Assembly: GCA_951813255.1 (NCBI GenBank)
Contig: OX638353.1
Location: forward strand, 558,001-622,000
Length of the DNA stretch: 64,000 nt
Source of the DNA: an uncultured Dehalococcoidia bacterium
GTDB taxonomy: Bacteria; Chloroflexota; Dehalococcoidia; Lucifugimonadales; JAAXIE01
Direction of reading: 5' to 3'
The first letter of the stretch is position 1. Every line of letters starts with the position of its first letter. Of the stretch, positions 9,801 through 18,814 are shown one piece after another. The notes under the pieces were generated by a model, which saw nothing but the letters and a program-made list of their open reading frames with translations, did not search any database and was not told where the DNA came from. The position numbers were made by a program, and so were the translations under genes.

Positions 9801-12800
9801 CATTCGGACCCCTTGGATGCGCCCACCATCACCACGGTCACGCCCGGCAACACATCCCTCACAGTCGCTTGGGACGCTCCCGATGGCGCAACTGGTATCA
9901 CTGCCTATGATGTCCGTCGCATTGCTACCAGCACCGACGAGACCGTCGACACCAACTGGACCGTGGTCAATGATGCGTGGACCTCCGGCGACCTTGAGTA
10001 CACCATCACTGGCCTCACCGGCGATACCCAGTACGACGTACAAGTGCGAGCTGTAAAGTCCAAAGTTGACGGTGAATGGTCGGATACTGCAGTTGGGACG
10101 GCGGGGACCTCTGCCCCCGCCGTCCCAACCATCGACTCCGTCCGGGGTGACGACAAGGCCATCGTCGTGTCCTGGTCTGCCCCCACCGACAACATCGATA
10201 CTGTCACCGCTTACGACGTTCGCTACCTCCGCAATGATGCCACCACTAGGACGGATAGCGACTGGAGCGTGGCGGACGACGCCTGGACCACCGGAGATGA
10301 AGACCTATGGTACCCCATCACCGGATTGGACAACGAGGTAATGTACGACGTGCAAGTGAGGGCCGTGACGACGAGTGACGGTAGTTGGTCACCTCCGTTC
10401 AGCACAACCCCCGCCGATCATGGCGGAAGCTTGGACACTGCCACAACTCTTGCTCTCGAAACCACCTCAACTGGTCGGATTGCCCCACTAGGCCACAACC
10501 GTTTCTGGGGTGAACTGGAAGATGGAGGCGACACCGACTACTTCAAATTCGAGCTCACGTCGGCTCAGGTTGGAAGCGGTGCCGGGTTCTGGTTGTACAC
10601 CCTCAGCGAATTGGACACCGTCGGAGCCCTGCTGGATAGCGACGGCCTGCTCATCGAGGGCAATGACCAAGGCAGGGTCGCGCCAAACCCAAAGGACTTC
10701 TTCATGTGGCGCACCATGGAGCAAGGCACTTACTACCTCAGAGTCAGTGGCTACGCAGGCACCCAAGGGCCTTACACCCTCAGGCTGCGAACATTCACCG
10801 ACACCACCAGTAGAAGCAATGCAGTGGACCTACCTCTGGATGGGACGGCCAGTGGCATGCTGGACCCCGATGGGGATGAAGACTACTTCAAGCTGGTTAT
10901 ACCCACGGACGACACCGAGGTCGTCCTCCGTAGCACGGGCTTCCTCGATTCGATTGGCGAACTGCAAAGCAGCTCGGGCACCTCCCTCCACGTGAACGAC
11001 GACGGATATCTGACGAATGGTCTCCGTCGCCAGTTCCTCATCCGCACGAGCTTGGATACGGGTACTTACTACCTGAAGGTCAAAGGATTCGACAGTTCCA
11101 TCTTTGCAAACATCGGTCCTTTCAGCGTCTACGCCACCACATTGACGGAGCCCGGCAGCACCACGACCGATGCGCAAGCACTGACCCTCGGCCGAGCTGC
11201 GGGAGGGGTTATCGACCTAGGCAGCGACACGGACTACTACAGCATCACCCTCTCAGAGCAGACGTATGTGTACATACGCGCGGTGAGCGATGATGACCTC
11301 GACGGCAATGGTGATTCCCTGGACTTGGATGGTGAGTTGCTGGACAGCGACAGCAACGCTATCACCCCGGACTCGGACCAAGACAGCAGCGGTGACTTCA
11401 ATGGCGTAGGTTTCACCATCCGAGACCACCTCGATGATGGCACCTACTACATCAAGGTGACCGGCGACAGTGGCACCGACACCGGACGCTACACCATCAT
11501 GGCCTCCGAAGAGGTTAGCTTTTCCAGGCTGGTCGACGAATGCGCCAGCATCGACAGAAGTGCCGGCATCAACGATAAGTTGTACGGCTGCCAGTGGCAC
11601 CTGAACAACGACGGGCAGTTCCGCGGTGGCGCAAGGCAGGACATCAATGTGGAGGATGTATGGCCCACCTACGATGGGTCGGGAATCAACGTAGCCGTCG
11701 TGGACGACGGTATGCAATACACCCACGAGGACCTGACAGACAACGCTAATTCTGCCCTCAACCACGATTATGATGGGAACAACGAGATATACGATCCTCT
11801 CCGCGACCACGGCACGGCTGTAGCGGGGATCATCGCAGCCCGGGACAACGACAGAGGAATGCGCGGGGTGGCACCAGGGGCCACCATCTATGGCTACAAC
11901 CTCCTCCTTAACCCTACCAACGAAAACGAGGGTGACGCCATGTCGCGCAACGTGAGCGTCACCTCGGTCTCCAACAACAGTTGGGGCCCCGCCGACTCCG
12001 GGGCTCCGGAACCTACTAATCGCTTCTGGACTGCAGGGGTCCAGACCGGCATCACCGACGGGTTCGACGGGAAGGGTATCGTATATGTCTGGGCTGCAGG
12101 CAATGGCGCCCGCTATGGCGACTATTCCGGATTGGATGAATACGCCAACTACTACGCCGTAATAGCAGCCTGTGCCGTCAACCACCAGGATGTCAGAAGC
12201 AGCTACTCCGAGATGGGCTCCAACTTGTGGGTATGCGGCCCTTCGGATGACGGTGGTTTCTCCACTCTGCCTGGCATCGCCACCACGGACAACGGCGACC
12301 GATACAGGGATGACTTCGGAGGCACGAGTGCTGCGGCACCCATCGTTTCCGGTGTCGTTGCCTTGGTGCGTGACGCCAACGAAGACCTCACATGGCGAGA
12401 CGTGAAGCTCATCCTAGCTGCCTCCGCCCGCAAGAACACCCCAATCGATTCCGGTTGGGAGGAAGGCGCCCTGAAGTACGACTCCGCCACTAACCGCTAC
12501 AACTTCAACCACCAATACGGCTTTGGCATGGTGGACGCCAAAGACGCTGTAGACCTGGCAACCAGCTGGACTAGTGCTCCGGCCTTCCGGAATATCGGCA
12601 CCGAGTCCGGCGAAATCGATCTCGCTCTACCCGACGCAACCTCCACCCAGGCCGGCTCCACAGTTACCAGCACCCTGACGCTCCAGCCGTCTGTGGAGTT
12701 CGTCGAATACATCGAGGTGAAGGTGGATCTGGACCACACCTCAATCAGGGACTTGGACATCGAACTCGTCTCCCCATCAGGTGCAGTCTCCGTCCTGGTC

Positions 12801-15800
12801 CCGCACGATGAGTTCGGCGTTTGGTCGTGGACGGGTGAGTTCCGCTTCGGCTCGGCCCGCCATCTTGGCGAAGATGCAAGCGGCGTGTGGACGTTGAGAA
12901 TCACCGACCACGTCTATCTGGACCGAGGCACGCTGAAATCGTGGGAAATCACTGCCTACGGCCACGGCTACGTCCCAACCGGGGCTGACATCGATGCAGT
13001 GACCCTTGGCTCAGGCGAGCTCACCGTCACCTGGAAGGAGCCCGTCGACGCCGGGGAGTCCTCGATCACTCAGTACGACCTCCGGCACATCCCCAGCGAC
13101 GCCACCGACAAGTCCAACGACCAGTGGGCCTTAGTTGAAAACGTGGGCACCCCCGGCACCGACCTTAGCCACACACTCTCGGACCTCGACGGCGGCCTGG
13201 AATACGATATACAAGTCCGCGCGGTGAACAATGAGGGCCCCGGCCCATGGTCCTATAGTCAAAAGACCCAGTTCCCCATCGCAGCCCCCTCTGCACCAGC
13301 CATCACCTCCATCACGCCCGGAGATTCCAGGCTCGCCGTCACTTGGATCCCCCCTACCGACACAGGGGGAGCGGACCCCACTTCGTACGACGTGCGCCGC
13401 ATTGAGACCAGTGCAACCGACAAAGCCGACGATCAGTGGATCGTTACAACCCCAGCTTGGACTAGCGGCGACCTGGGACATACCGTCACCGGCCTCACCA
13501 ACGGCAGCGAGTACGATGTTCAAGTGCTGGCTACCAACTCAGGCGGCAGCAGCGATTGGTCTGGCACTATGACAGGCACTCCGGAGCGGGACCACGCCCC
13601 AGTTACCCTGTCGGTTGACCAGTCCACCGTCTTCATCAACGAGGATGGAGGCAGTGCCACGGTCACCGTACTTCTCACGACAACCTTAGAGCAAGCGCCC
13701 CGTACCGACTTCTCCGTCGACATCACCGTCACGGTTACCGAGAACGGTGCAACCCGGTCTAGCGACTTCGGGGACCCTTCGGCATCGAACATCATGTTCG
13801 CCGCCGCCGACTTCTTCCAGACCACCATCAGCGGTCAGCAACGCTATCAAGCATCAGAAAACATCACCATAGACATAGTCGACGACGCAGTGGATGAGGA
13901 TGACGAGCAGCTGACCCTGACCTTCGCCTACGGCACCTCGGTCTTGCCTCATCTAAGAGGCGGGAGCCCCACCGCCCGGATCACCATCACCGACAACGAT
14001 CATGTGCCCGTAACCCTCGACTGGCAGAACGCGATGCAAACGGTGAATGAAGGAGCGGGTGCAGTTACGCTCCGTGCCTCGGCCATGACTACCAAGGGCA
14101 AGCGCCCTGACTCCGGATTCTCCTTCCAAGCGATGGTCGCGACCGCCGAGATAAGCGCTGAGCAACCGGACGACTACACCCATGTATCTCGAACCGTCAC
14201 CTTCCAGCGGAGCGATTTCCGCAGTGCGACCGTCAACGGCCAACCACGCTATCGCGCCGAGAAGCAGGTGGTGGTACCCATCACTGACGACACCTTGGAC
14301 GAAGAGGAAGAATATTTCAAGGCAACGCTCTCCTACGTCAATCCCAGCTTGCCTCATCTGCAGGGAGGGCCCGCAACTACCGAGGTGTATATCACCGACA
14401 ATGACCATGCGCCGGTGACCGTCCAATGGCAACAAACAACCCTGACGGTTGACGAGGACGCTGGAACTGTGGCCCTGAAGGCGTTGGCCACCACCAACGA
14501 GGACAAGGCACCTGAAAGCGGGTTCTCGTTCAGGGTACAGGTGACAACTACCGCTGGTAACGCTGCACAAAATGCCGACTACACACCCCTGTCGACCTCA
14601 GCCACCTTCAGGCAAGCCGACTTCAGTCGGGAAGACGTGAACGGTGACATGCGGTACCGTGCCTCCAAGGAGTTCACCGTAACCATCCGCGAGGATACGA
14701 CCGATGAAGAGGAGGAGAGCTTCACGGTAAGCCTTCACTACTCCAACCCAAATGAGCCCTACCTACAAGGCATGGGCGATACTGCCACCATCTACATCAC
14801 TGATAATGACCATGTGCCTGTCACCCTCGTTTGGGAGCCGGACGCGGTGACCGTAGGAGAGCCCGTCAGTAGCGGAGCCACCACCGAGGAGTCGCTAAGG
14901 GTCTTCGCCACTACAACCAAAGACAAGATGCCGGAGAGTGGGTTCACCTTTGACATGCCCGTGAGCACCGCGAATGGTAGTGCGCACCAACCCAACGACT
15001 ACAGGCAACTTTCGGAAACACTGACTTTCGAACGCGCTGATTTCTCTTCGAGCACGGTGGACGGCCAGCAGAGATACCGCGCGGAAAAGCCGGTCACCTT
15101 GGTCATCGCCTATGACGGGGTAGTGGAATCCAACGAGACTTTTACCATCACGGCGGCCTATTCCGACCCCAGCCAGCCTTACCTGCAGGGTGGTCCAGCT
15201 AGGGCTACGATCACCATCACCGACGCCCTGTCGTCGACGGCTGACTTGTACGACTTGGACGCCACGGACGTTTTTGCGGCGCGGCCGAGGTCTTCACGAG
15301 GAGACCAGTTGACCTACGCTTACATGTTGCGGAACGATGGCCCAGCCTCGTCCAAGGACACCGTGTTGACGGTCACGTTGGACAGGGCTCTGAGGTTCGT
15401 CTCAGCTATTCCGGCGGACAAGTGCACTCATTCCCGCGGTTCCCCGGGCGGCGTGGTCACTTGTGCCTTAGGGGTACTTGAAGCACGGATAACGCAGAGC
15501 GGGAGCATCGTCGTGGAGGTGGCCGACACGGCTTCCACGGACTTCAGGACCACCTTCTCCGTTACCGGCCACCAGCTAGACCAAGACCCGAGCAACAACA
15601 GCACGACAGTCGTCACAGAACTCGATGCACCACCGGAGAAGGTCACGAATCTCTCATCTCCCAGCAGCGGCGATGATTTCATCGAACTGTCTTGGACTGC
15701 ATCCGCAGACAACGGCAGTCCCATAAGCGGCTACGAACTCGAGCGCAAGGACGATACCGACGTCTACCTTCCCGTCAGCCCATCCCCGGACGGTGCCGCC

Positions 15801-16739
15801 ACCTCCTACCGCGATGAGTCTGTCACCGCTGGTACGAGATACACGTACCATCTTCGTGCCATTAACGGAGATGGTGAGGCTGAGTGGTCCAACGAGGCTA
15901 CTGCCACAGCCGAAACTCGCCGCACCATGATCACCGGGGGTGGTGGTGGTGGCGGAGGAGGTGGTACGCCCGCAAACCGCCCGCCACGAATCCGAGGTGA
16001 CGACCGGCCCACCTATGCTGAGAATGGGACAGGGCCCGTGGTCACTTATACCGCGGAAGACCCCGACAACGATGATGTTGTGTGGTCGCTGGAGGGTCGC
16101 GATAGCCGCCATATGGAGATATCCCAAAACGGCACCCTGAGTTTCAAGGAAGTCCCGGATTACGAGACGCCCATCGACTCCCGTTTCGACAATACCTACG
16201 AGGTCACCCTACGGGCCACCGACGAAGGCTCGCCGGCTGAAGACGATATACATCGCGTGAGGGTGACGGTCACCAATGTCAATGAAGTGGGCCCTATATC
16301 GGGCGATACTGAAGTGGCTGTGGAGGAAAACTTCGCCGGTCAGATTGCCCAGTACATGGCAGAAGACCCGGAGCGCAACACTGTCACATGGTCGCTGTCA
16401 GGACCGGACGTCGCCTTCTTTGAGATTGACCAGTCGGGCAATCTGTCGCTGCTCGAGGAGCTGGATTTCGAAGTAAAGAGGAGCGCCGATATGTCCGATG
16501 TCTACCAGGTGAGGGTGGTCGCCACGGACGACGGGAGGCCCACCGCATCGGCTGCTCTGGATGTGGGGGTGGAAGTATCAGATGTTGAGGAGGCCCCCAT
16601 GAGTCCTTTGTGCGCTTGGGTGTCGTTGATCCTGGAATGGGCTACGCCGGACGATGCCGATAGTCTTGGTACCCAGTCCACACTCTTGGTGTGGTTGCGC
16701 GTTGTTCTGACCCTGTGGTTGGACAGAGCGTGCGCTTGA
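6861..16739 (+). CDS. Giant secreted protein with two tandem subtilisin/P-domain modules
   Basis: A 3292-residue exoprotein. The signal peptide ends at ASA-Q (about 32/33). Module 1: Fn3 (34-131), three PPC-like beta domains (133-497), S8 protease (about 515-845) and P domain (about 859-978). Module 2: two Fn3 (982-1184), three PPC-like domains (1185-1560), S8 (1568-1896) and P domain (1905-2030). Then come two Fn3, four Calx-beta repeats (about 2243-2786, each ending near ITDNDH), a DUF11-like domain, Fn3, a ten-Gly linker and two cadherin-like repeats. Both proteases keep the full catalytic set: D566/H601/N699/S770 and D1615/H1650/N1748/S1823. In module 1 the usual Pro after the Ser motif is Gln (GTSSAAAQ). 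The last 45 residues match nothing and have no sorting signal. Adhesion plus extracellular proteolysis is likely; the substrate is unknown. Confidence 0.92.
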   Translation: MIGMLPSPRKLSSAGLTWALLILLLVAGNASAQSVPAAPTFASVTAGDGLLTVAWTAPTGESGITAYDLRYIKTSEDEADDANWTVVEDVWTSGAGDLQYRILPLEHVQYDVQVRTARGSTDGTWSATSTGTPADHGDIRGGATDLGLNASVVGYIDSATDDDYFQITLSGDTGVFIYTTSYITGFLATTGELQNSSGGLVKSDDDSLFRQHGQQLFLWDTLSAATYYVKVEAPETGYYTLHTETVPEGNNKGEAIDVSLNGFANGILDPATSDEDWFKLQVSQTTDLMFRVTRANENVDTEGALFDSDDKEIATHDDSFLEGDLREHFIIREELDAGVYYLRVRSSPGGSYRICDEDANCDDEAIKSVATTSGPYMVHAEAVAAPGSSTGSARALTLGQNKAAGGRIDRANDADYFKITVSDATHVRVRVVGATLETDVALLNTSRREVGTLQSETDYVPGRLGGLLHGTLNAGTSYIRVTAEDTKETGAYTIVAYEDTDYTEFLDRCSGISTDSDDPLYGCQWHLDNTGQDSGAVAGTTGEDINVEEVWEAGNLGEGINIALVDNGLYYEHEDLTGNVNRSRNYDYTGGRDVFERFYTHGTRMAGIIAARDNSIGVRGVAPRATVYAYNWLRNPTFSNLGDAMTRNMADTAVFNNSWGPIASPRPARVPTLWELAVDAGVSKGFDGKGVFYVFSAGNGGSDNYANLNEFANYYAVTAVCATDDTGERVASSEQGPNLWVCAPSRGSGRQGITTTQNYDRYDKDAGGTSSAAAQASGVAALVRKANSELTWRDVKLILAASARQNHSTDSGWEMGAMKYGATSNTDTYHYNDQYGFGVVDAKAAVDLAENWSLLPPMREISAGTSDNLNLEIPDTNTAVSSTVTVGGGVEFIEFVEVNAVFDHLSFRDLQVELASPSGNTSVLSVPFTSDENYPLASSFRFGSARHLGESATGNWTLQLTDTESGTEGALLSWSITVYGHSDPLDAPTITTVTPGNTSLTVAWDAPDGATGITAYDVRRIATSTDETVDTNWTVVNDAWTSGDLEYTITGLTGDTQYDVQVRAVKSKVDGEWSDTAVGTAGTSAPAVPTIDSVRGDDKAIVVSWSAPTDNIDTVTAYDVRYLRNDATTRTDSDWSVADDAWTTGDEDLWYPITGLDNEVMYDVQVRAVTTSDGSWSPPFSTTPADHGGSLDTATTLALETTSTGRIAPLGHNRFWGELEDGGDTDYFKFELTSAQVGSGAGFWLYTLSELDTVGALLDSDGLLIEGNDQGRVAPNPKDFFMWRTMEQGTYYLRVSGYAGTQGPYTLRLRTFTDTTSRSNAVDLPLDGTASGMLDPDGDEDYFKLVIPTDDTEVVLRSTGFLDSIGELQSSSGTSLHVNDDGYLTNGLRRQFLIRTSLDTGTYYLKVKGFDSSIFANIGPFSVYATTLTEPGSTTTDAQALTLGRAAGGVIDLGSDTDYYSITLSEQTYVYIRAVSDDDLDGNGDSLDLDGELLDSDSNAITPDSDQDSSGDFNGVGFTIRDHLDDGTYYIKVTGDSGTDTGRYTIMASEEVSFSRLVDECASIDRSAGINDKLYGCQWHLNNDGQFRGGARQDINVEDVWPTYDGSGINVAVVDDGMQYTHEDLTDNANSALNHDYDGNNEIYDPLRDHGTAVAGIIAARDNDRGMRGVAPGATIYGYNLLLNPTNENEGDAMSRNVSVTSVSNNSWGPADSGAPEPTNRFWTAGVQTGITDGFDGKGIVYVWAAGNGARYGDYSGLDEYANYYAVIAACAVNHQDVRSSYSEMGSNLWVCGPSDDGGFSTLPGIATTDNGDRYRDDFGGTSAAAPIVSGVVALVRDANEDLTWRDVKLILAASARKNTPIDSGWEEGALKYDSATNRYNFNHQYGFGMVDAKDAVDLATSWTSAPAFRNIGTESGEIDLALPDATSTQAGSTVTSTLTLQPSVEFVEYIEVKVDLDHTSIRDLDIELVSPSGAVSVLVPHDEFGVWSWTGEFRFGSARHLGEDASGVWTLRITDHVYLDRGTLKSWEITAYGHGYVPTGADIDAVTLGSGELTVTWKEPVDAGESSITQYDLRHIPSDATDKSNDQWALVENVGTPGTDLSHTLSDLDGGLEYDIQVRAVNNEGPGPWSYSQKTQFPIAAPSAPAITSITPGDSRLAVTWIPPTDTGGADPTSYDVRRIETSATDKADDQWIVTTPAWTSGDLGHTVTGLTNGSEYDVQVLATNSGGSSDWSGTMTGTPERDHAPVTLSVDQSTVFINEDGGSATVTVLLTTTLEQAPRTDFSVDITVTVTENGATRSSDFGDPSASNIMFAAADFFQTTISGQQRYQASENITIDIVDDAVDEDDEQLTLTFAYGTSVLPHLRGGSPTARITITDNDHVPVTLDWQNAMQTVNEGAGAVTLRASAMTTKGKRPDSGFSFQAMVATAEISAEQPDDYTHVSRTVTFQRSDFRSATVNGQPRYRAEKQVVVPITDDTLDEEEEYFKATLSYVNPSLPHLQGGPATTEVYITDNDHAPVTVQWQQTTLTVDEDAGTVALKALATTNEDKAPESGFSFRVQVTTTAGNAAQNADYTPLSTSATFRQADFSREDVNGDMRYRASKEFTVTIREDTTDEEEESFTVSLHYSNPNEPYLQGMGDTATIYITDNDHVPVTLVWEPDAVTVGEPVSSGATTEESLRVFATTTKDKMPESGFTFDMPVSTANGSAHQPNDYRQLSETLTFERADFSSSTVDGQQRYRAEKPVTLVIAYDGVVESNETFTITAAYSDPSQPYLQGGPARATITITDALSSTADLYDLDATDVFAARPRSSRGDQLTYAYMLRNDGPASSKDTVLTVTLDRALRFVSAIPADKCTHSRGSPGGVVTCALGVLEARITQSGSIVVEVADTASTDFRTTFSVTGHQLDQDPSNNSTTVVTELDAPPEKVTNLSSPSSGDDFIELSWTASADNGSPISGYELERKDDTDVYLPVSPSPDGAATSYRDESVTAGTRYTYHLRAINGDGEAEWSNEATATAETRRTMITGGGGGGGGGGTPANRPPRIRGDDRPTYAENGTGPVVTYTAEDPDNDDVVWSLEGRDSRHMEISQNGTLSFKEVPDYETPIDSRFDNTYEVTLRATDEGSPAEDDIHRVRVTVTNVNEVGPISGDTEVAVEENFAGQIAQYMAEDPERNTVTWSLSGPDVAFFEIDQSGNLSLLEELDFEVKRSADMSDVYQVRVVATDDGRPTASAALDVGVEVSDVEEAPMSPLCAWVSLILEWATPDDADSLGTQSTLLVWLRVVLTLWLDRACA

Positions 16740-16768
16740 GAGCGTTGACGCTGCCGGTATCGGAAGCC

Positions 16769-17950
16769 ATGATTATTGGCATGGACCTGGTACGAACCTT
16801 GATAGCCGCGGCTGCCATTGTCCTTCTGTCGCTGCTGATGATCGTGACGCTGGCAGCCTGCGACGAACTGGGACTCTCTACCGTCGCGCCGTCTCCTACG
16901 GAGACGCCGACGGAAGAGCCCACTCCTCCATCCGGCGAGGCTACTTCTTCCCCTGACGCCACGACCGCCCCTGATCCTGCGCAGTCTCCCTCGCCCGAAC
17001 CAACTGCTTCCCCTGGGCCCGCCGATGAGCCATCACCCACGCCCACTGCCGTACCTACGCCTAATCCTGCACCCACGTCCACGCCAGAGGCAACCGAATC
17101 GCCTGCCACTAAACCCACCCCGACGCCTGAAGCTACGGCCACTCCCACTCCCAGTGCATTCCCTGCTGGCACGGAGACCCCAGACCCTACACCCGAACCT
17201 AGGCCGGAACCAATCCCTGAACCCACACCAGAGGCAACGCCGGAGCCAACACCCGAACCTATCGAGCCGACTCCTGAGCCCACGCCGGAACCGACTTCGA
17301 CACCTGAGCCACCAGTGCTTCCGTCGGCTGCTGATTTGTTGAGTGAAGCTACCGCCGCTATGCAGACCGTCGAGTCGGGCTATGTTGAGATGGAGATAGT
17401 GACGCCGCTCAGTGGTGAGTCGACCGGGGACCTGACTTTCAATATTGCAGGGGACTTCCAAATCCCTGACCGTAGCCACATCACGGTCACCATTGGAGTG
17501 ATCCCCATAGAGATGGTTCTCATCGGCCCGGACACCTACATCAAAAACCCTCTTAGCCGAGTCTGGGAGGATGCCTCTGATTCCCGGCTGCCATTCGACG
17601 TCTCTTCAATTGCTTCCTTCAGCAATGTTCTCTCGTTCGGAGCGTTTACCACAGACTTCGATCCAGACGTTCTAGCTGGGTTTACCTTGGTGGGCGAGGA
17701 GACCGTCAATGGTGAGCGTACTCACTATGTGAGGGGAACGGTGGGGGGACAGCCGCTAGCCGACTTGCTGGACAGTCCGGTATCCGAGGGTGAAAGGGCC
17801 AATGTGGGGTTCTGGATTGGGGTGGACGACTTCCGCATTCGGAAGGTCTCCATATTCCCGGAGGGATCGGGCGACATGTCCACGCTTATGCGGGTGACTG
17901 CCACGGTGTCCGACTACGACAAGACGGTTGATATCCAAGCTCCTGTGTAG
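16769..17950 (+). CDS. LppX/LprG-like lipoprotein with Pro-rich stalk
   Basis: Surface lipoprotein of 393 residues. The signal sequence ends in LAAC (Cys 31). It is followed by about 150 residues of Pro/Thr/Glu-rich low-complexity stalk (many TPEP units), then a folded domain of about 200 residues beginning LPSAADLLSEATAAMQTV. That domain resembles the LppX/LprAFG family of mycobacterial lipoproteins, which hold lipids in a hydrophobic pocket: paired antiparallel strands, an IGPDTYIKNP turn and LVGEETVNGERTHYVRG. I start at the ATG at 16769; the frame opens at a GTG inside the upstream gene but the signal peptide fits the later ATG, and 16781 is also possible. It lies 29 bases after the giant protease gene. 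Lipid or envelope-component binding is inferred from the fold. Confidence 0.82.
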   Translation: MIIGMDLVRTLIAAAAIVLLSLLMIVTLAACDELGLSTVAPSPTETPTEEPTPPSGEATSSPDATTAPDPAQSPSPEPTASPGPADEPSPTPTAVPTPNPAPTSTPEATESPATKPTPTPEATATPTPSAFPAGTETPDPTPEPRPEPIPEPTPEATPEPTPEPIEPTPEPTPEPTSTPEPPVLPSAADLLSEATAAMQTVESGYVEMEIVTPLSGESTGDLTFNIAGDFQIPDRSHITVTIGVIPIEMVLIGPDTYIKNPLSRVWEDASDSRLPFDVSSIASFSNVLSFGAFTTDFDPDVLAGFTLVGEETVNGERTHYVRGTVGGQPLADLLDSPVSEGERANVGFWIGVDDFRIRKVSIFPEGSGDMSTLMRVTATVSDYDKTVDIQAPV

Positions 17951-18081
17951 TGGAGCCAGTACCCTTGCCCGTATCGGGAGACCTTTGACGAATACAACGA
18001 GGATCATTCCAGCTAGGATGGTGCTCGGTTCTCACTTAGAGCATCGCAGCTTTCGCGCGGTGGCAGGGCACCGAGAGGAGG

Positions 18082-18779
18082 GTGACGCTGCTGACCGTGC
18101 CTCGACTGCGAACACTGGGATTGGGTCTCCGTGCAGCGTTGCTCGCGATCATTGTGCTGCTGGTGGGATGGCGTGGCGCATTGGCGCAAAGTAACACGCA
18201 ATGTAAGGCCATCGACCTCGGTGTACTGAGCCCGGACGCTGGCACAGGACTGCAAGCGGCAGGAAGCTGGACAGGCGAAGACTGCGATTCCCGTTTTCGT
18301 ACTGACGCCGACGCCCATACCGATAGTTTCCAGATCGAAGAGATGGGGCGATTCAGGATCAACCTCACGTCCACCGGTGGGGATTCCTACGTCTACCTGC
18401 TCGCTGAGGATGGCAGCCGGACGACGACGACGGTGGAATAGGATTGGATGCACGGGTCGAGAGCGACTTGGAGGCCGACATCTACCTGATCGAAGCAACA
18501 ACTTTCGGCGGCCGTAAGCGTGGGTCAGCAGACTTCACCGTCTCTGTGAGTCGCGTCACCGGGTGCGACCCAATCGACCTGGGCTCGTTAGAATCAGGCG
18601 TCGACCTGACGGCGTCAGGGGCATGGTCCATCGATACCTGTGGGTCGCGCTTTGTAGTGGAACATCCCGCCTATGCCTATTCCTTCAACCTGCCAGGGCG
18701 GGCCGTGGAGGCTTTGGAAGAGGGCGATGGCGGAGAGGCGCAGGTCGATGACGCTGATTCCCTGGGAGATGAAGGTTAG
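18082..18779 (+). pseudogene. Frameshifted exported protein of duplicated 'CxAIDLG' domains
   Basis: Two open frames read as one broken gene. The first (18082-18441, 119 codons) has a signal peptide ending GALAQS, then CKAIDLGVLSP...AAGSWTGEDCDSRF and RINLTSTGGDSYVYLLAEDG. The second (from 18444, continuous back to about 18420) carries GLDARVESDLEADIYLIEATT and a second copy of the motif, CDPIDLGSLESG...GAWSIDTCGSRF. Re-reading the G at 18420 joins them as ...DGSR-DDDDGGIGLDARV..., so one G appears missing from a run at 18419-18420. After SFNLP (about 18700) similarity to the repeat stops, so the 3' end is probably truncated as well. Either a decayed gene or a one-base sequencing error plus a real truncation. 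These are PPC-like extracellular beta domains by appearance. Confidence 0.6.
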
Positions 18780-18807
18780 GGGAATATGGGCACTCCATAT
18801 TCCCCTA
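18777..18807. terminator. Perfect 13-bp hairpin between convergent genes
   Basis: The arms TAGGGGAATATGG and CCATATTCCCCTA pair perfectly around a 5-base loop. It lies between the end of the broken + strand gene (18779) and the end of the deacetylase gene (18815, minus strand). There is no clean T-run on either side, so it may be a weak bidirectional terminator or a transcript-end stabiliser. Confidence 0.5.
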
Positions 18808-18814
18808 TATGGAC

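Noticed and set aside
16740..16768. A frameshift joining the giant protease to the following lipoprotein
   Set aside because: The downstream protein has its own signal peptide and lipobox right at its start, so it is a separate gene; the odd protease tail remains unexplained.
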